Shown in pieces: positions 25,936 to 35,364 of a DNA stretch of 64,000 nucleotides; position 1 is the stretch's first letter; each line of letters opens with the position of its first letter. A program made the translations under genes and the position numbers. The notes under the pieces are model-generated. The model searched no databases and had not been told where the DNA came from. It saw only the letters and a list, made by a program, of their open reading frames with translations. The DNA is from Agaribacillus sp965228415 (GTDB taxonomy: Bacteria > Bacteroidota > Bacteroidia > Cytophagales > Cyclobacteriaceae), in the NCBI GenBank assembly GCA_965228415.1, contig OZ245814.1, positions 2,914,001 to 2,978,000 on the forward strand, read 5' to 3'.

Positions 25936-27327
25936 ATGAATATAAAGCAACATACTATAAAGGAACCTGTGACGGTTTCAGGCGTTGGTCTTCACACGGG
26001 TGTGGAAACCAATATGACGTTTTTGCCGGCAAAACCCAATCACGGAATTAAGTTCCAACGAGTTGATCTTCAGGGAGAACCCATAGTTGAGGCAGACGTT
26101 GACAACGTGGTTGATTTATCCAGGGGAACTACTATTGAACAACATGGGGCAAGAATAAATACGGTTGAACATACATTGGCAGCACTGGTAGGCATGCAAA
26201 TTGATAACGTGCTGGTACAGTTGGATGGGCCGGAGCCACCGATTATGGATGGCAGTTCAAAAATGTTTATTGACTCTATCGAAAAGGTTGGTACTGAAGA
26301 ACAAAACGCCCTTAGAAACTTTTTCGAAATACCGGAAGGAATTTTTTACAGGGATAAATCAAGAGATGTAGAAATAGCTGCTCTGCCATTAGATGACTAC
26401 CGGTTAACGGTGATGGTGGACTACAATTCCCCGGTTTTAGGTAGCCAGCATGCCTTATTGAATGATATCAATCAATTTTCCAAGGAGATAGCTTCCTGCC
26501 GAACTTTTTGTTTTTTGCATGAGCTGGAAATGCTTCACAAAAACAATTTGATTAAAGGCGGGGACCTTAATAATGCCATCGTGGTTGTAGACAGGATTGT
26601 CGAAGATCATGAATTGGATAATCTGGCCAAATTGTTCAATAAACAGAAAGTTGAGGTTAAGAAAGAAGGCATATTAAATAACGTCGAACTCCGGTATAAA
26701 AATGAGCCGGCCCGGCATAAGTTACTGGATATGGTAGGAGATCTAGCGCTGGTTGGGAGACCCCTGAAAGCCCAGATTCTTGCAGCCAGACCCGGACATG
26801 CCGCCAATGTGGCCTTTGCAAAAAAACTAAAAAGAGTTATGCTGGAACAAAAAAGCAACGTTCCCCAATATAATCCAAAACTCCCACCGGTGCTGGACAT
26901 TAACGAAATCAGCAATATTCTTCCACATAGATTTCCGTTCCTGCTTATTGATAAAATTTTCCACCTCGACGATGAAACGGTAGCAGGGGTTAAAAATGTA
27001 ACCATGAATGAGCCGTTTTTCCAAGGTCATTTTCCGGGAAATCCGGTGATGCCAGGAGTTTTACAAGTGGAAGCTATGGCACAAATTGGAGGCATACTGG
27101 TTTTAAACACCGTTCCGGATCCCGAAAATTACTGGACTTATTTTCTTGGAATAGAAAGCTTCCGCTTTAGAAAAATGGTATTACCCGGCGATACCCTCGT
27201 TATTAAATGTGATCTTCTTGCCCCCATCAAACGCGGCATTGCAAAAATGAAAGGACAGGCATTTGTAGGTGGTACTGTAGTTTGCGAGGGTGTCATGACA
27301 GCAAGTATTGTACGAAAAGACACATGA
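25936..27327 (+). CDS. lpxC/fabZ: Fused LpxC deacetylase and FabZ dehydratase
   Basis: The 463-residue protein combines two enzymes. Residues about 1-305 are LpxC, the zinc deacetylase of lipid A synthesis: SGVGLHTG, INTVEHTLAAL with a zinc His, and HKLLDMVGDL with the late His and Asp, then RPGHAANVAF. Residues about 310-463 are FabZ, with LPHRFPFLLID and FQGHFPGNPVMPG holding the catalytic His and VEAMAQ the acid. FabZ removes water from 3-hydroxyacyl-ACP, so it competes with LpxA/LpxD for substrate. This fusion is typical of Bacteroidota. The TGA overlaps the lpxA ATG (ATGA). Confidence 0.97.
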   Translation: MNIKQHTIKEPVTVSGVGLHTGVETNMTFLPAKPNHGIKFQRVDLQGEPIVEADVDNVVDLSRGTTIEQHGARINTVEHTLAALVGMQIDNVLVQLDGPEPPIMDGSSKMFIDSIEKVGTEEQNALRNFFEIPEGIFYRDKSRDVEIAALPLDDYRLTVMVDYNSPVLGSQHALLNDINQFSKEIASCRTFCFLHELEMLHKNNLIKGGDLNNAIVVVDRIVEDHELDNLAKLFNKQKVEVKKEGILNNVELRYKNEPARHKLLDMVGDLALVGRPLKAQILAARPGHAANVAFAKKLKRVMLEQKSNVPQYNPKLPPVLDINEISNILPHRFPFLLIDKIFHLDDETVAGVKNVTMNEPFFQGHFPGNPVMPGVLQVEAMAQIGGILVLNTVPDPENYWTYFLGIESFRFRKMVLPGDTLVIKCDLLAPIKRGIAKMKGQAFVGGTVVCEGVMTASIVRKDT

Positions 27328-28103
27328 ATCAACCATTAGCATATATACATCCTCAGGCAAAGATTGCCCGAAATGTGGTGATAGAACCGTTTAGCACCAT
27401 CCATAAAAACGTGGAAATTGATGAAGGTACCTGGATCGGCTCAAATGTTACTATTATGGAAGGGGCAAGGATCGGTAAAAATGTAAAAATTTACCCCGGC
27501 GCCGTCATTTCTTCTACACCGCAGGATTTAAAATTCGGTGGAGAAGAAACCACCGCTGAAATCGGTGATAATACCGTTATCAGAGAATACGTAACGCTCA
27601 GCAGAGGCACGATCGATAAGCATAAAACCACTATTGGAAAAGATTGCCTCTTAATGGCTTATGTGCATATCGCCCATGATTGCGAAGTTGGGGACAATTG
27701 TATCATAGCCAATACCACACAGCTGGCAGGTCATGTGCAGGTGGAAAACTGGGCCATCATCGGTGGCTCCAGCGCAGTACATCAGTTTGTGAAGATCGGG
27801 GCCCACGTCATGGTATCGGGGGGCTCGCTTGTCAGAAAAGACGTACCACCGTTTACTAAAGCAGCCAGAGAACCGCTAAGTTACAGTGGTATTAACTCCG
27901 TAGGTTTAAGGAGACGCAACTTTTCCAATGAGAAAATCCAGGAAATCCAGGAAATTTATCGCAATATTTACCTGAGAGGATTGAATAACTCCAAGGCCCT
28001 GGACATTATCGAACTGGAAATGAAACCTTCCAATGAAAGAGATGAAATTCTTAATTTTATAAGAACATCGGACCGGGGAATTATGAAGGGATTCAGAAAT
28101 TAA
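27324..28103 (+). CDS. lpxA: UDP-N-acetylglucosamine acyltransferase
   Basis: From the ATG at 27324 the protein has 259 residues with hexapeptide repeats (IDEGTWIGSNVTIMEGARIG), the catalytic MAYVHIAHDCEVGDNC (His) and the C-terminal helical domain with GINSVGLRRRNFSNEKIQEI. LpxA catalyses the first step of lipid A synthesis. An open frame extends 14 codons upstream to 27282 inside lpxC/fabZ, but family N-termini and the ATGA overlap favour 27324. Confidence 0.96.
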   Translation: MNQPLAYIHPQAKIARNVVIEPFSTIHKNVEIDEGTWIGSNVTIMEGARIGKNVKIYPGAVISSTPQDLKFGGEETTAEIGDNTVIREYVTLSRGTIDKHKTTIGKDCLLMAYVHIAHDCEVGDNCIIANTTQLAGHVQVENWAIIGGSSAVHQFVKIGAHVMVSGGSLVRKDVPPFTKAAREPLSYSGINSVGLRRRNFSNEKIQEIQEIYRNIYLRGLNNSKALDIIELEMKPSNERDEILNFIRTSDRGIMKGFRN

Positions 28104-28108
28104 CCCAC

Positions 28109-28735
28109 ATGGATATCCTCGTCCGTGATCTAGGTAAAAAATTCCGGAAACATTGGGTATTCAAAGGATTTAACTATCACTTCAAATTTGGTAATGCGTA
28201 CGCCATTACCGGACCCAACGGCAGCGGTAAGTCAACACTGCTTCAAATAATGTCGGGGTTTATCCCGGCTACCGCAGGCACTATTCAATATAAAAATACG
28301 CCGGACGATTATATTGAGAATGAAGACTTTTATAAATACCACACTTTAGCCAGCCCGTACCTGGAGTTGATAGAAGAATTTACGTTGTTGGAGATCCTCC
28401 AATTTCATTTTAATTTTAAAAAAATCTCCGACGGGCTAACTATTCCATCTGTCATAGACCGATTATATCTTGAGGATTCAACAGACAAACCCATAAAATA
28501 CTTTTCTTCCGGTATGAAGCAAAGGCTGAAATTGGGGTTGGCGTTTTACGCTGAAGTCCCGGTGCTTTTATTGGACGAACCTACCACTAATCTCGACGAA
28601 AAAGGTATCGAATGGTACCATGAAGAGGTTACCAAACAACAAAAAAACAAATTAATGGTTGTAAGTTCCAATGTCAAAAATGAATATAAACACTGCCCAC
28701 ATATTATTAATCTCCTCGATTGGAAGAAAATTTAA
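28109..28735 (+). CDS. ABC transporter ATPase
   Basis: The 208-residue ATPase has Walker A GPNGSGKST near residue 35, an LSSGMKQR-like signature (FSSGMKQRLKLGLAF) and Walker B VLLLDEPTTNLD. It is short, of the CcmA-like type, and the region after Walker B is brief. It is 5 nt after lpxA and last in the lipid A cluster, so it may join a separately encoded permease in envelope lipid or glycan export. No permease is adjacent, so the substrate is unknown. Confidence 0.85.
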   Translation: MDILVRDLGKKFRKHWVFKGFNYHFKFGNAYAITGPNGSGKSTLLQIMSGFIPATAGTIQYKNTPDDYIENEDFYKYHTLASPYLELIEEFTLLEILQFHFNFKKISDGLTIPSVIDRLYLEDSTDKPIKYFSSGMKQRLKLGLAFYAEVPVLLLDEPTTNLDEKGIEWYHEEVTKQQKNKLMVVSSNVKNEYKHCPHIINLLDWKKI

Positions 28736-28900
28736 TGATTTTAAGGTAGGGAAAAGGCGCTTATAACTGTAATTATTATGTTTAAAGTATGTAATAAAAA
28801 TTTGCATTATTTCCCTTAAAAACTTCACTAATCTTTTGAAATAACCGATATTTCGACAATATTTGTCAATCAAGACTAGAATCTATAAAAACATTATTAC

Positions 28901-29371
28901 ATGAAAAGGATAAATTTTTTACTTACTGCGGGATTTATATTGAGTTTACTGGTCTATACAGGTTGTGGCTCTTCAAGTGCCGATCCAGAAACAGCAGCAG
29001 AAATTCAACTGAAAAAGTTGCAAGGTACGTGGGCAGCAACTGCTAATTCCGTAAAAAGAGATAACAAGGCGGAACCAACATATGACAACTTTACAGTAAC
29101 CTTCGCAGGATCGCTGAACGCAGATAAATCCAATGTTGAGGCTACCAGTACATATAATACCAACGATGTAACGAATGCATTTCCCAGTGGCACCTGGAGT
29201 TTTGACGGAACGTCTGTTACCACCATTTTAAGAGGCACTGGTATTAGAATGACCATCACTACACTGACAGATACCAATCTGCTGTTGACTTTTACATTAA
29301 ACCAGGCAGGAACCGCAAATAGAACTGCAGGTTTGGAAGGAAGCTGGACATTCGATCTTACCAAACAGTAG
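28901..29371 (+). CDS. Lipocalin-like lipoprotein
   Basis: This 156-residue protein has a signal peptide with a YTGCGSSSAD lipobox (Cys about residue 22), then KLQGTWAATANSVKRD and GSWTFDLTKQ motifs that resemble the lipocalin-like domain of Bacteroidota lipoproteins. It probably sits in the outer membrane or periplasm. A strong terminator follows 30 nt after the stop. Ligand and role are unknown. Confidence 0.7.
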   Translation: MKRINFLLTAGFILSLLVYTGCGSSSADPETAAEIQLKKLQGTWAATANSVKRDNKAEPTYDNFTVTFAGSLNADKSNVEATSTYNTNDVTNAFPSGTWSFDGTSVTTILRGTGIRMTITTLTDTNLLLTFTLNQAGTANRTAGLEGSWTFDLTKQ

Positions 29372-29401
29372 GAGTACAAGTAAAAAATTAAAAATATAAG
29401 G

Positions 29402-29429
29402 AGCGCTTAACAAGTTAAGCGCTTTTTTT
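29402..29429 (+). terminator. Hairpin terminator after the lipocalin-like lipoprotein gene
   Basis: A perfect 10-bp stem (AGCGCTTAAC with GTTAAGCGCT) spans 29402-29423 around a 2-nt loop, and seven T follow to 29429. It sits between two convergent genes, and the T tract favours plus-strand use. Confidence 0.88.
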
Positions 29430-29484
29430 GTATCCGTACCAAACGTCCTGCTACAAACAAAAGTCCGGTCCATTTTGCTGGCAT

Positions 29485-31878
29485 TTAGCCTAGTTCAAAA
29501 ATGGTAATACCGGCTCCTCCCCTGTCAGCATGTTCATCGTGGATATTTTTGACCTGACTGTAGGTACGCAGGTGATTTCTTATCATTTCCTTTAATATCC
29601 CATCTCCCTTACCATGGAGCACCCGCAATTCCTTTATACCCAGCATCAAAGCATCATCGATCAGATTATCTACCGCTTCAAGTGCCTCATTGGTCCTTTT
29701 GCCTCTTAAGTCAATTTGACTCTTAAACTCAATATTCTTTTTGGAAACATCAAATCCTACCGACGGAAGTGGACTTTCTGATAATTTGTCCATTTCCTTA
29801 AATGTCTTTTTTGAGATTCTTTCCAGTCTGTTGCGTTTCACTTTTGAGGTCAAAGCACCAATTCTTATTTCTACATCCTTACCCTTGATAGCCAACACCT
29901 CTCCAAGTGTCTTTTGCCCAACTATCCTGACGTAAGCGCCCACTTCAATGTCGCCGCCGATAACCTCAACTTCTTGTTTTACTTTTTTAACTTTTTGCGG
30001 CTTCAGAGATTTTTTGAGTGTGTCCAGCGACTCCCTGGCTACTTTGGTCGTCGCCTTTTCCGCTTTGCTTTCTTTTATTGATTTTATGGTTGCCTCAATT
30101 TTTCTGTTAGTACCCTCGAGGAGTTGCCTGGCCTCCTCCTTGGCCTGGTTGATAATGCTTTTTTTCTGTTTATCAAGGTCCTGGCTTTGTTGTTGATACT
30201 GCTGCAATAATGTATCCAGCTCCTTGTTTTTTCGCTTTAATTCCCCTTTTTTATTGTCGAAATACTGCTTGTCTCTTTCAAGCTTGGCCAGCAATTTATC
30301 AAAATTCACTTTTTCATTTCCCAGACTGTTTTTGACGCGATCAATTAACTGGTGTGGCAGCCCGATTTTATAGGCAATTTCAAGGGCAAATGAACTGCCG
30401 GGCTTTCCAATTTCCAGTTTATACAAGGGCTCGAGATTTTGCACATCAAATCGCATGGCACCATTGACAATTCCCGCCGTATTATCGGCATATTGTTTAA
30501 GGTTTCCATAGTGCGTGTTTACGACACCATATGCCTCATTCTCATGCAACCGACCCAGTATTTCCTCGGCAATGGCACCGCCAAAATTAGGGTCTGTACC
30601 GGTCCCAAATTCATCAATAAGAAACAATGTATCTTTATCACTATGCTTTAGAAAATGCTTCATATTGGTCAAATGAGAGCTATAAGTACTAAGGTCATTC
30701 TCAATAGATTGCTCGTCTCCGATGTCAATAAACAAGTTCTTAAATACACATACTTTAGCTCCCTCCTCTACCGGGATAAGCAAGCCACATTGGAACATGT
30801 ATTGCAGCAGCCCTACCGTTTTCAGACAAACGGATTTTCCTCCGGCATTAGGCCCTGAGATAACCAAAATTCTTTGATCCCGATCTAAACGAATTGAGAG
30901 CGGCACTACCTCTTTTCCCAGCTTTTTATGAGCCAGCAGTAAAAGTGGATGTCTGGACTGCTGCCATTCAATTTGCTTTGTGGCGCTAATTGCGGGCATC
31001 ACGGCCTCAATCTCCAGGGCAAACCGGGCCTTGGCCCTCACAAAATCCACCATACCCAAAAACCTGTATGCCTTCATCAACTCATCTAAATGGGGCCTGA
31101 GCATATCTGTGAGACCGGTTAAGATCCTGATGATCTCACGCCTCTCCTGGTATTCCAATTCACGAACGGCATTATTAACCTCAAGTACTGTGGTTGGTTC
31201 CATATAAACCAGCTGACCGGATGAGGATGTGTCATGGATAAAACCTTTGATTTTTCTTTTATGCTCTGCCAATACCGGAATTACCATTCTGCCACCCCTG
31301 ATGGTAATGTTGGTATCATCGGGAACATAGCCCTGTTTGATGGCGTGTTGCAATTCCTGATTCAGTTGCCTGCGAATTTTGACCTGTTCACTTTGTATGG
31401 ATTGCCTGATTTTTGCCAATTCCGGTGTGGCATTATTGCGTAGCAGGCCTTTTTCATCAATTTTGCGATCAATCTCCTCGCAGATCATTTTCTCCACATG
31501 TATGCCCTCAGCCAATCCAAACAATTCCGGATATTCCTCCCGCGACTTGGAAAAAAAACCGAGACATTTGAGAATAGTATCCAGAGAAATACTGATATCG
31601 TGTAATTCGTTTTCCTGCAGAAAAACCCCTTCTACCTTTACTTTGTCCAAACCATCAACAACATCGAGATAATTCGAATTGGGAAAGCTCTCTCCACTTT
31701 CTATGATTTTTTTAAACTCTGCTGTTTGTGAAATAAGCCTGATGATGTTCCCCCGGTTCGCTGAAAATCTTATTCGGTCAACAAAACCGATTCCCAGGGT
31801 ACTGCTACAATGTTTAGCTACCAGCGTTTTAATTTTCTCAAACCCAAGCTTAAATTCAATATCTTCCGGGTAGCGCAT
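29485..31878 (-). CDS. mutS2: MutS2-family ATPase/Smr endonuclease
   Basis: The 797-residue protein has the MutS2 layout: an N-terminal helical lever region, a P-loop GPNAGGKSV near residue 341, a Walker B FLIDEFGTGTDP, a long coiled coil (residues about 520-610, rich in Lys/Glu/Gln) and a C-terminal Smr domain with DLRGKRTNEALEAV and LRVLHGKGDGIL. MutS2 resolves branched DNA or rescues collided ribosomes, depending on the lineage. A small DUF4296 lipoprotein gene lies 26 nt upstream on the same strand. Confidence 0.95.
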   Translation of the reverse strand: MRYPEDIEFKLGFEKIKTLVAKHCSSTLGIGFVDRIRFSANRGNIIRLISQTAEFKKIIESGESFPNSNYLDVVDGLDKVKVEGVFLQENELHDISISLDTILKCLGFFSKSREEYPELFGLAEGIHVEKMICEEIDRKIDEKGLLRNNATPELAKIRQSIQSEQVKIRRQLNQELQHAIKQGYVPDDTNITIRGGRMVIPVLAEHKRKIKGFIHDTSSSGQLVYMEPTTVLEVNNAVRELEYQERREIIRILTGLTDMLRPHLDELMKAYRFLGMVDFVRAKARFALEIEAVMPAISATKQIEWQQSRHPLLLLAHKKLGKEVVPLSIRLDRDQRILVISGPNAGGKSVCLKTVGLLQYMFQCGLLIPVEEGAKVCVFKNLFIDIGDEQSIENDLSTYSSHLTNMKHFLKHSDKDTLFLIDEFGTGTDPNFGGAIAEEILGRLHENEAYGVVNTHYGNLKQYADNTAGIVNGAMRFDVQNLEPLYKLEIGKPGSSFALEIAYKIGLPHQLIDRVKNSLGNEKVNFDKLLAKLERDKQYFDNKKGELKRKNKELDTLLQQYQQQSQDLDKQKKSIINQAKEEARQLLEGTNRKIEATIKSIKESKAEKATTKVARESLDTLKKSLKPQKVKKVKQEVEVIGGDIEVGAYVRIVGQKTLGEVLAIKGKDVEIRIGALTSKVKRNRLERISKKTFKEMDKLSESPLPSVGFDVSKKNIEFKSQIDLRGKRTNEALEAVDNLIDDALMLGIKELRVLHGKGDGILKEMIRNHLRTYSQVKNIHDEHADRGGAGITIFELG

Positions 31879-31904
31879 CTTTGCTATGGTGGTTGATTGT
31901 TTTG

Positions 31905-32264
31905 TTACTTTTCGGTATTAGTTTGTTTCAGCAACTGCTCGCGTACATTCAGACTGTCGACTACAGCAACATAGATCTCTTTCATCTCTTTGATATCTTC
32001 CAGGTAATAGTTGTAGCTTTTAAAATAGATAGAATCATTGATCTCGTGTTTATCGAATAGCCGCTGCTCCATGGCCTTAAAAAGTTTCTCGGTGGAATCT
32101 TTCTTAATACCCAATTTTACTAATTTGGCTTCAGCCAGATGCAGGTCAATTAAAAATCCGATCATCTGATCCCTTTCCAATAGCCAGGGAGGTTTTTCTC
32201 TTGTTTCCTTCTTTATGCAAGAGAAAAGGATGATACCGGCAAAGAGTATAATTTTTTTATTCAC
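31905..32264 (-). CDS. DUF4296-type small lipoprotein
   Basis: This 119-residue protein has an N-terminal hydrophobic stretch and an ILFSC lipobox (Cys about residue 16). The helical remainder includes RDQMIGFLIDLHLAEAKLVKLG and SYNYYLEDIKEMKEIY, the usual pattern of DUF4296 proteins that are widespread in Bacteroidota. Function is unknown. It is 26 nt upstream of mutS2, so they may share a transcript. Confidence 0.75.
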   Translation of the reverse strand: MNKKIILFAGIILFSCIKKETREKPPWLLERDQMIGFLIDLHLAEAKLVKLGIKKDSTEKLFKAMEQRLFDKHEINDSIYFKSYNYYLEDIKEMKEIYVAVVDSLNVREQLLKQTNTEK

Positions 32265-32478
32265 AACCGAAAATTACTTAAATATGTCTAATTTTAAAAC
32301 CGCGCTGGCTTCTTAGATTTTAACGGGTAGCGTAATTGTTAAATAATGTTAAAGAGTCAGCCTTGTTTTCAATAATAATGTGAAAATACCGTGATTTAAA
32401 GTTAATTTGTTGCTTTCAAAAATTACGCCAATTAATTACTGTCCGTTAAACGCGATCCTTTAAATAAAAGGAAATTTT

Positions 32479-33393
32479 ATGGCTTCGTCGTCAAAGAAAA
32501 TATCGCCCCAGACAATGCACGCAATATTAAAAAAATTGCGAAGGTATGAGATACAAATCAGAAAGGCCATCACTTCTAAAATGCAGGGTGATTTTCACTC
32601 CATTTTCAAAGGTTCAGGCCTGGAGTTTGATGATGTCCGTGCCTATCAATATGGTGACGACGTAAGAACGATCGATTGGAATGTTTCGGCCAAAGGCCAC
32701 GGCACCTATGTGAAAACCTACAAGGAAGAAAAAGAACAAACGGTTTATTTTGTTTTGGATGTAAGTGCCTCTCAAAACCTGGGAACGGAAGGAAATCAAA
32801 AAATTGATATTGGCAAGGAAATATGCGGGGTGCTGACACTATCGGCCATCAAAGAGCAAAGCCAGGTGGGTTTAATTTGTTATTCCGATCAGAAAGAACG
32901 GTATGTTAAATCGGGAAAGGGGCCAAAACACGGTTATAACATCATCCATCAAATCTATAACCTGGCGCCAAAATCAGTGAAAACCAATATAAGAAAGGCT
33001 ATAGGCTTTTCTTTGAGTATGATAAAAAGGAGAAGTGTGATTGTTTTGGTCTCGGATTTTATTGATGAAAGTTACGACCACAACCTGAAGGCGCTCGCAA
33101 AAAAACATGACGTGGTCATGATCCATATATTTGATCCCAGGGAGTCATTGCTTCCAAATCTGGGCATTGTTCCACTCTATGATAAAGAAAGCCAAAAAAC
33201 TATCTGGGTTAACACCAGCGCCGGAGGATTTAAGAACAATCTGGGCAAAAATCTTCATTCCCGGCAAGAGGAACTGGAAAGCTTCTGCAGGGTACATCAA
33301 ATAAACTATCTTCCTGTCAGTACCGACGAAAATTATGTTCCCAAACTAATCAAATTGTTTAAGGTAAGAAATAAATCAAAGAAAAGTGGCTAA
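32479..33393 (+). CDS. DUF58-domain protein (Bat-type locus)
   Basis: The 304-residue protein has the DUF58 core: the GSGLEFDDVRAYQYGDDVRTIDWN motif (residues about 49-72), a downstream VLDVSASQ MIDAS-like site, and LVSDFIDESYDHNLKAL. It lacks a membrane segment. DUF58 proteins usually sit beside MoxR ATPases and BatA; here no moxR is visible upstream. It overlaps the next gene by 8 nt. Role is likely in envelope-linked chaperone or stress function. Confidence 0.88.
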   Translation: MASSSKKISPQTMHAILKKLRRYEIQIRKAITSKMQGDFHSIFKGSGLEFDDVRAYQYGDDVRTIDWNVSAKGHGTYVKTYKEEKEQTVYFVLDVSASQNLGTEGNQKIDIGKEICGVLTLSAIKEQSQVGLICYSDQKERYVKSGKGPKHGYNIIHQIYNLAPKSVKTNIRKAIGFSLSMIKRRSVIVLVSDFIDESYDHNLKALAKKHDVVMIHIFDPRESLLPNLGIVPLYDKESQKTIWVNTSAGGFKNNLGKNLHSRQEELESFCRVHQINYLPVSTDENYVPKLIKLFKVRNKSKKSG

Positions 33394-34279
33394 GAGGATT
33401 TTCATTCACATTCTCACTTTATTTTTACTTTATCCTGGCTGGCTTAGTGCACAACAACTCAGGCCCAACGGACTATTTTTATCCGACAGTGTAAAAATCG
33501 GTGAAGAGGTTGCCTACTCACTTTCTGTTGAATATGAAAGGGATAAAAATCTTATATTTCCGGACTCATTGTATGATTTTGCACCATTTGAGTATGTGAA
33601 AAAAGTCGAATTTCCGACTAAATCCGATAGCGTAAGAAGTTTTGACAGTGTCATATATTATTTGAATACCTTCGAAGTAGATCCCGTTCAAAAACTCGCC
33701 TTGCCCATTTTTCTGACCTCCGCCGGAGACAGTATCAGCTACTTCGCCCAGGAAGATTCTATTCTCCTGCAGCAATTGATCAAGCAAATGCCGGACTCAA
33801 TTGTTTTAAAGGAAAACAGTGCTTATTCAGATGTAAAGCTGGATTTCAATTACCCTTACCTGATTTTTGCATTATGCCTATTGATATTAATAGCCATCGC
33901 AATAATCCTGTTATTCGGCAAACAAATCAAAAGAAAAATCAGCCTTTACCGGCTCAGAAAACAGCACGAAAAATTTCTACTTACTTTCAACCGCATGCTT
34001 TCCGATACCCAAAACCGGAAGGAAGATGCTGAGTCACTGCTGTTGGTCTGGAAAAAATATATGGAAAAGCTGGAACGAACGCCGTTTACTAAATTGACAA
34101 CCAAGGAAATCGTACAAATACGACCTGACGATACATTGAAATCAAACCTTAAAACCATTGACAAGGGTATATACGGCCATGAAAACTTAAAAAATCTTAC
34201 CATCAGTTTTTCTGAGTTAAAAGATTACGCTTTTGAGCGATTAAATGTAAAAATGAATCTAATCAAAAATGCTAAATAG
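33386..34279 (+). CDS. Membrane-anchored protein of the Bat-type cluster
   Basis: The 297-residue protein starts from GTG at 33386, with a signal peptide (LFLLYPGWLSAQQ). A second membrane span lies at residues about 153-173, followed by a basic cytoplasmic C-terminal region. It is between DUF58 and BatA, overlapping both (8 and 11 nt). That places it where a DUF4381-like or BatD-like component lies in related loci, but I cannot assign a family with certainty. It probably helps BatA in the envelope. Confidence 0.65.
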   Translation: MAKRIFIHILTLFLLYPGWLSAQQLRPNGLFLSDSVKIGEEVAYSLSVEYERDKNLIFPDSLYDFAPFEYVKKVEFPTKSDSVRSFDSVIYYLNTFEVDPVQKLALPIFLTSAGDSISYFAQEDSILLQQLIKQMPDSIVLKENSAYSDVKLDFNYPYLIFALCLLILIAIAIILLFGKQIKRKISLYRLRKQHEKFLLTFNRMLSDTQNRKEDAESLLLVWKKYMEKLERTPFTKLTTKEIVQIRPDDTLKSNLKTIDKGIYGHENLKNLTISFSELKDYAFERLNVKMNLIKNAK

Positions 34280-35321
34280 AGTAGAGGGAACCTGGGACTG
34301 GTTATCGGCAGAATGGTTTTTACGGAGTACCTTAAACCGTTTTGACTGGGAAAACCCCATATTTTTATATGGCGTTTTTATAATCCCTGTCTTATTTCTT
34401 TTGCGGTGGTTGCTTAACTTTAAATTTGTCCAGAAACTGGATGTTGCTTTTCATAAAAAAGAAATTAAATGGCACCCTATTAGTCTTTTGCGATTTATTC
34501 CGGATATCTTTCTAACCCTTAGCCTGTTGCTGATGCTTGTTGCTCTGGCCAGACCACAGGAGACCAATGAAAAAGTGGAGCAATGGACAGAAGGAATCGA
34601 TATCATGTTGGTAATAGATATTTCAGAATCAATGCAAATTGAAGATTTTAAGCCCAACAGACTGATGGCCGCCAAAAAAGTAGCCAGGGATTTTATACAG
34701 GGGCGATTCCAGGACAGGATAGGTATTGTTATCTTCTCCGGTGACGCTTATTCACTATCTCCGCTTACAACTGATTATGACCTATTATATGCCTACATTG
34801 ACGATATCACCGGCGATATGATTGAAAGTCGGGGTACCGCCATTGGAAGTGCCCTGGCAGTGGCTACCAATAGGATGAGAGAATCGGAATCAAACTCCAA
34901 GGTATTGATCCTACTGAGTGACGGCGATAATACCGCCGGGAACATCGACCCCATTACCGCAGCGCAACTTGGCGCCGCGTATAATATAAAAATGTATACC
35001 ATTGGTATTGGCAAGGAAGGCCGGGTACCTTTTGGTAAAGACTTTTTCGGTCGCACAACTTACGTTGAAAATACGCTGGATGAAACCACTCTTCGTGAAA
35101 TTGCCGACATTGGAGAGGGCAAATTTTATCGTGTATCCAACAACAAGGCCCTGGAGGAAGTATTCGCGCTAATCGATGATTACGAAAAGGCTGAAATCAA
35201 AGAAACCAGGTTCAGAGATACCACCGATTTCTACCACGTGTATCTGAATTGGGCGATTCTTAGTTTTTTGATTTGGATGTTGCTCAAATCAAGTTTTATG
35301 AGCAACGTGCTGCAGGATTAG
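34269..35321 (+). CDS. batA: BatA-like VWA-domain membrane protein
   Basis: The 350-residue protein has two N-terminal membrane spans (about residues 31-48 and 73-93), a von Willebrand A domain with a MIDAS DISES at about residue 117-121, TTDYDLLYAYID and LSDGDNTAGN, and a C-terminal membrane span. This matches BatA of the aerotolerance (Bat) loci. BatB-E are not present downstream; the next gene is convergent pyk. The function is likely metal-dependent protein binding in the periplasm or cytoplasm side of the membrane. Confidence 0.9.
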   Translation: MLNRVEGTWDWLSAEWFLRSTLNRFDWENPIFLYGVFIIPVLFLLRWLLNFKFVQKLDVAFHKKEIKWHPISLLRFIPDIFLTLSLLLMLVALARPQETNEKVEQWTEGIDIMLVIDISESMQIEDFKPNRLMAAKKVARDFIQGRFQDRIGIVIFSGDAYSLSPLTTDYDLLYAYIDDITGDMIESRGTAIGSALAVATNRMRESESNSKVLILLSDGDNTAGNIDPITAAQLGAAYNIKMYTIGIGKEGRVPFGKDFFGRTTYVENTLDETTLREIADIGEGKFYRVSNNKALEEVFALIDDYEKAEIKETRFRDTTDFYHVYLNWAILSFLIWMLLKSSFMSNVLQD

Positions 35322-35364
35322 TTTATCTACACCCTCCCTCTTTATGAAGCCCAGCCTTTCCCGG

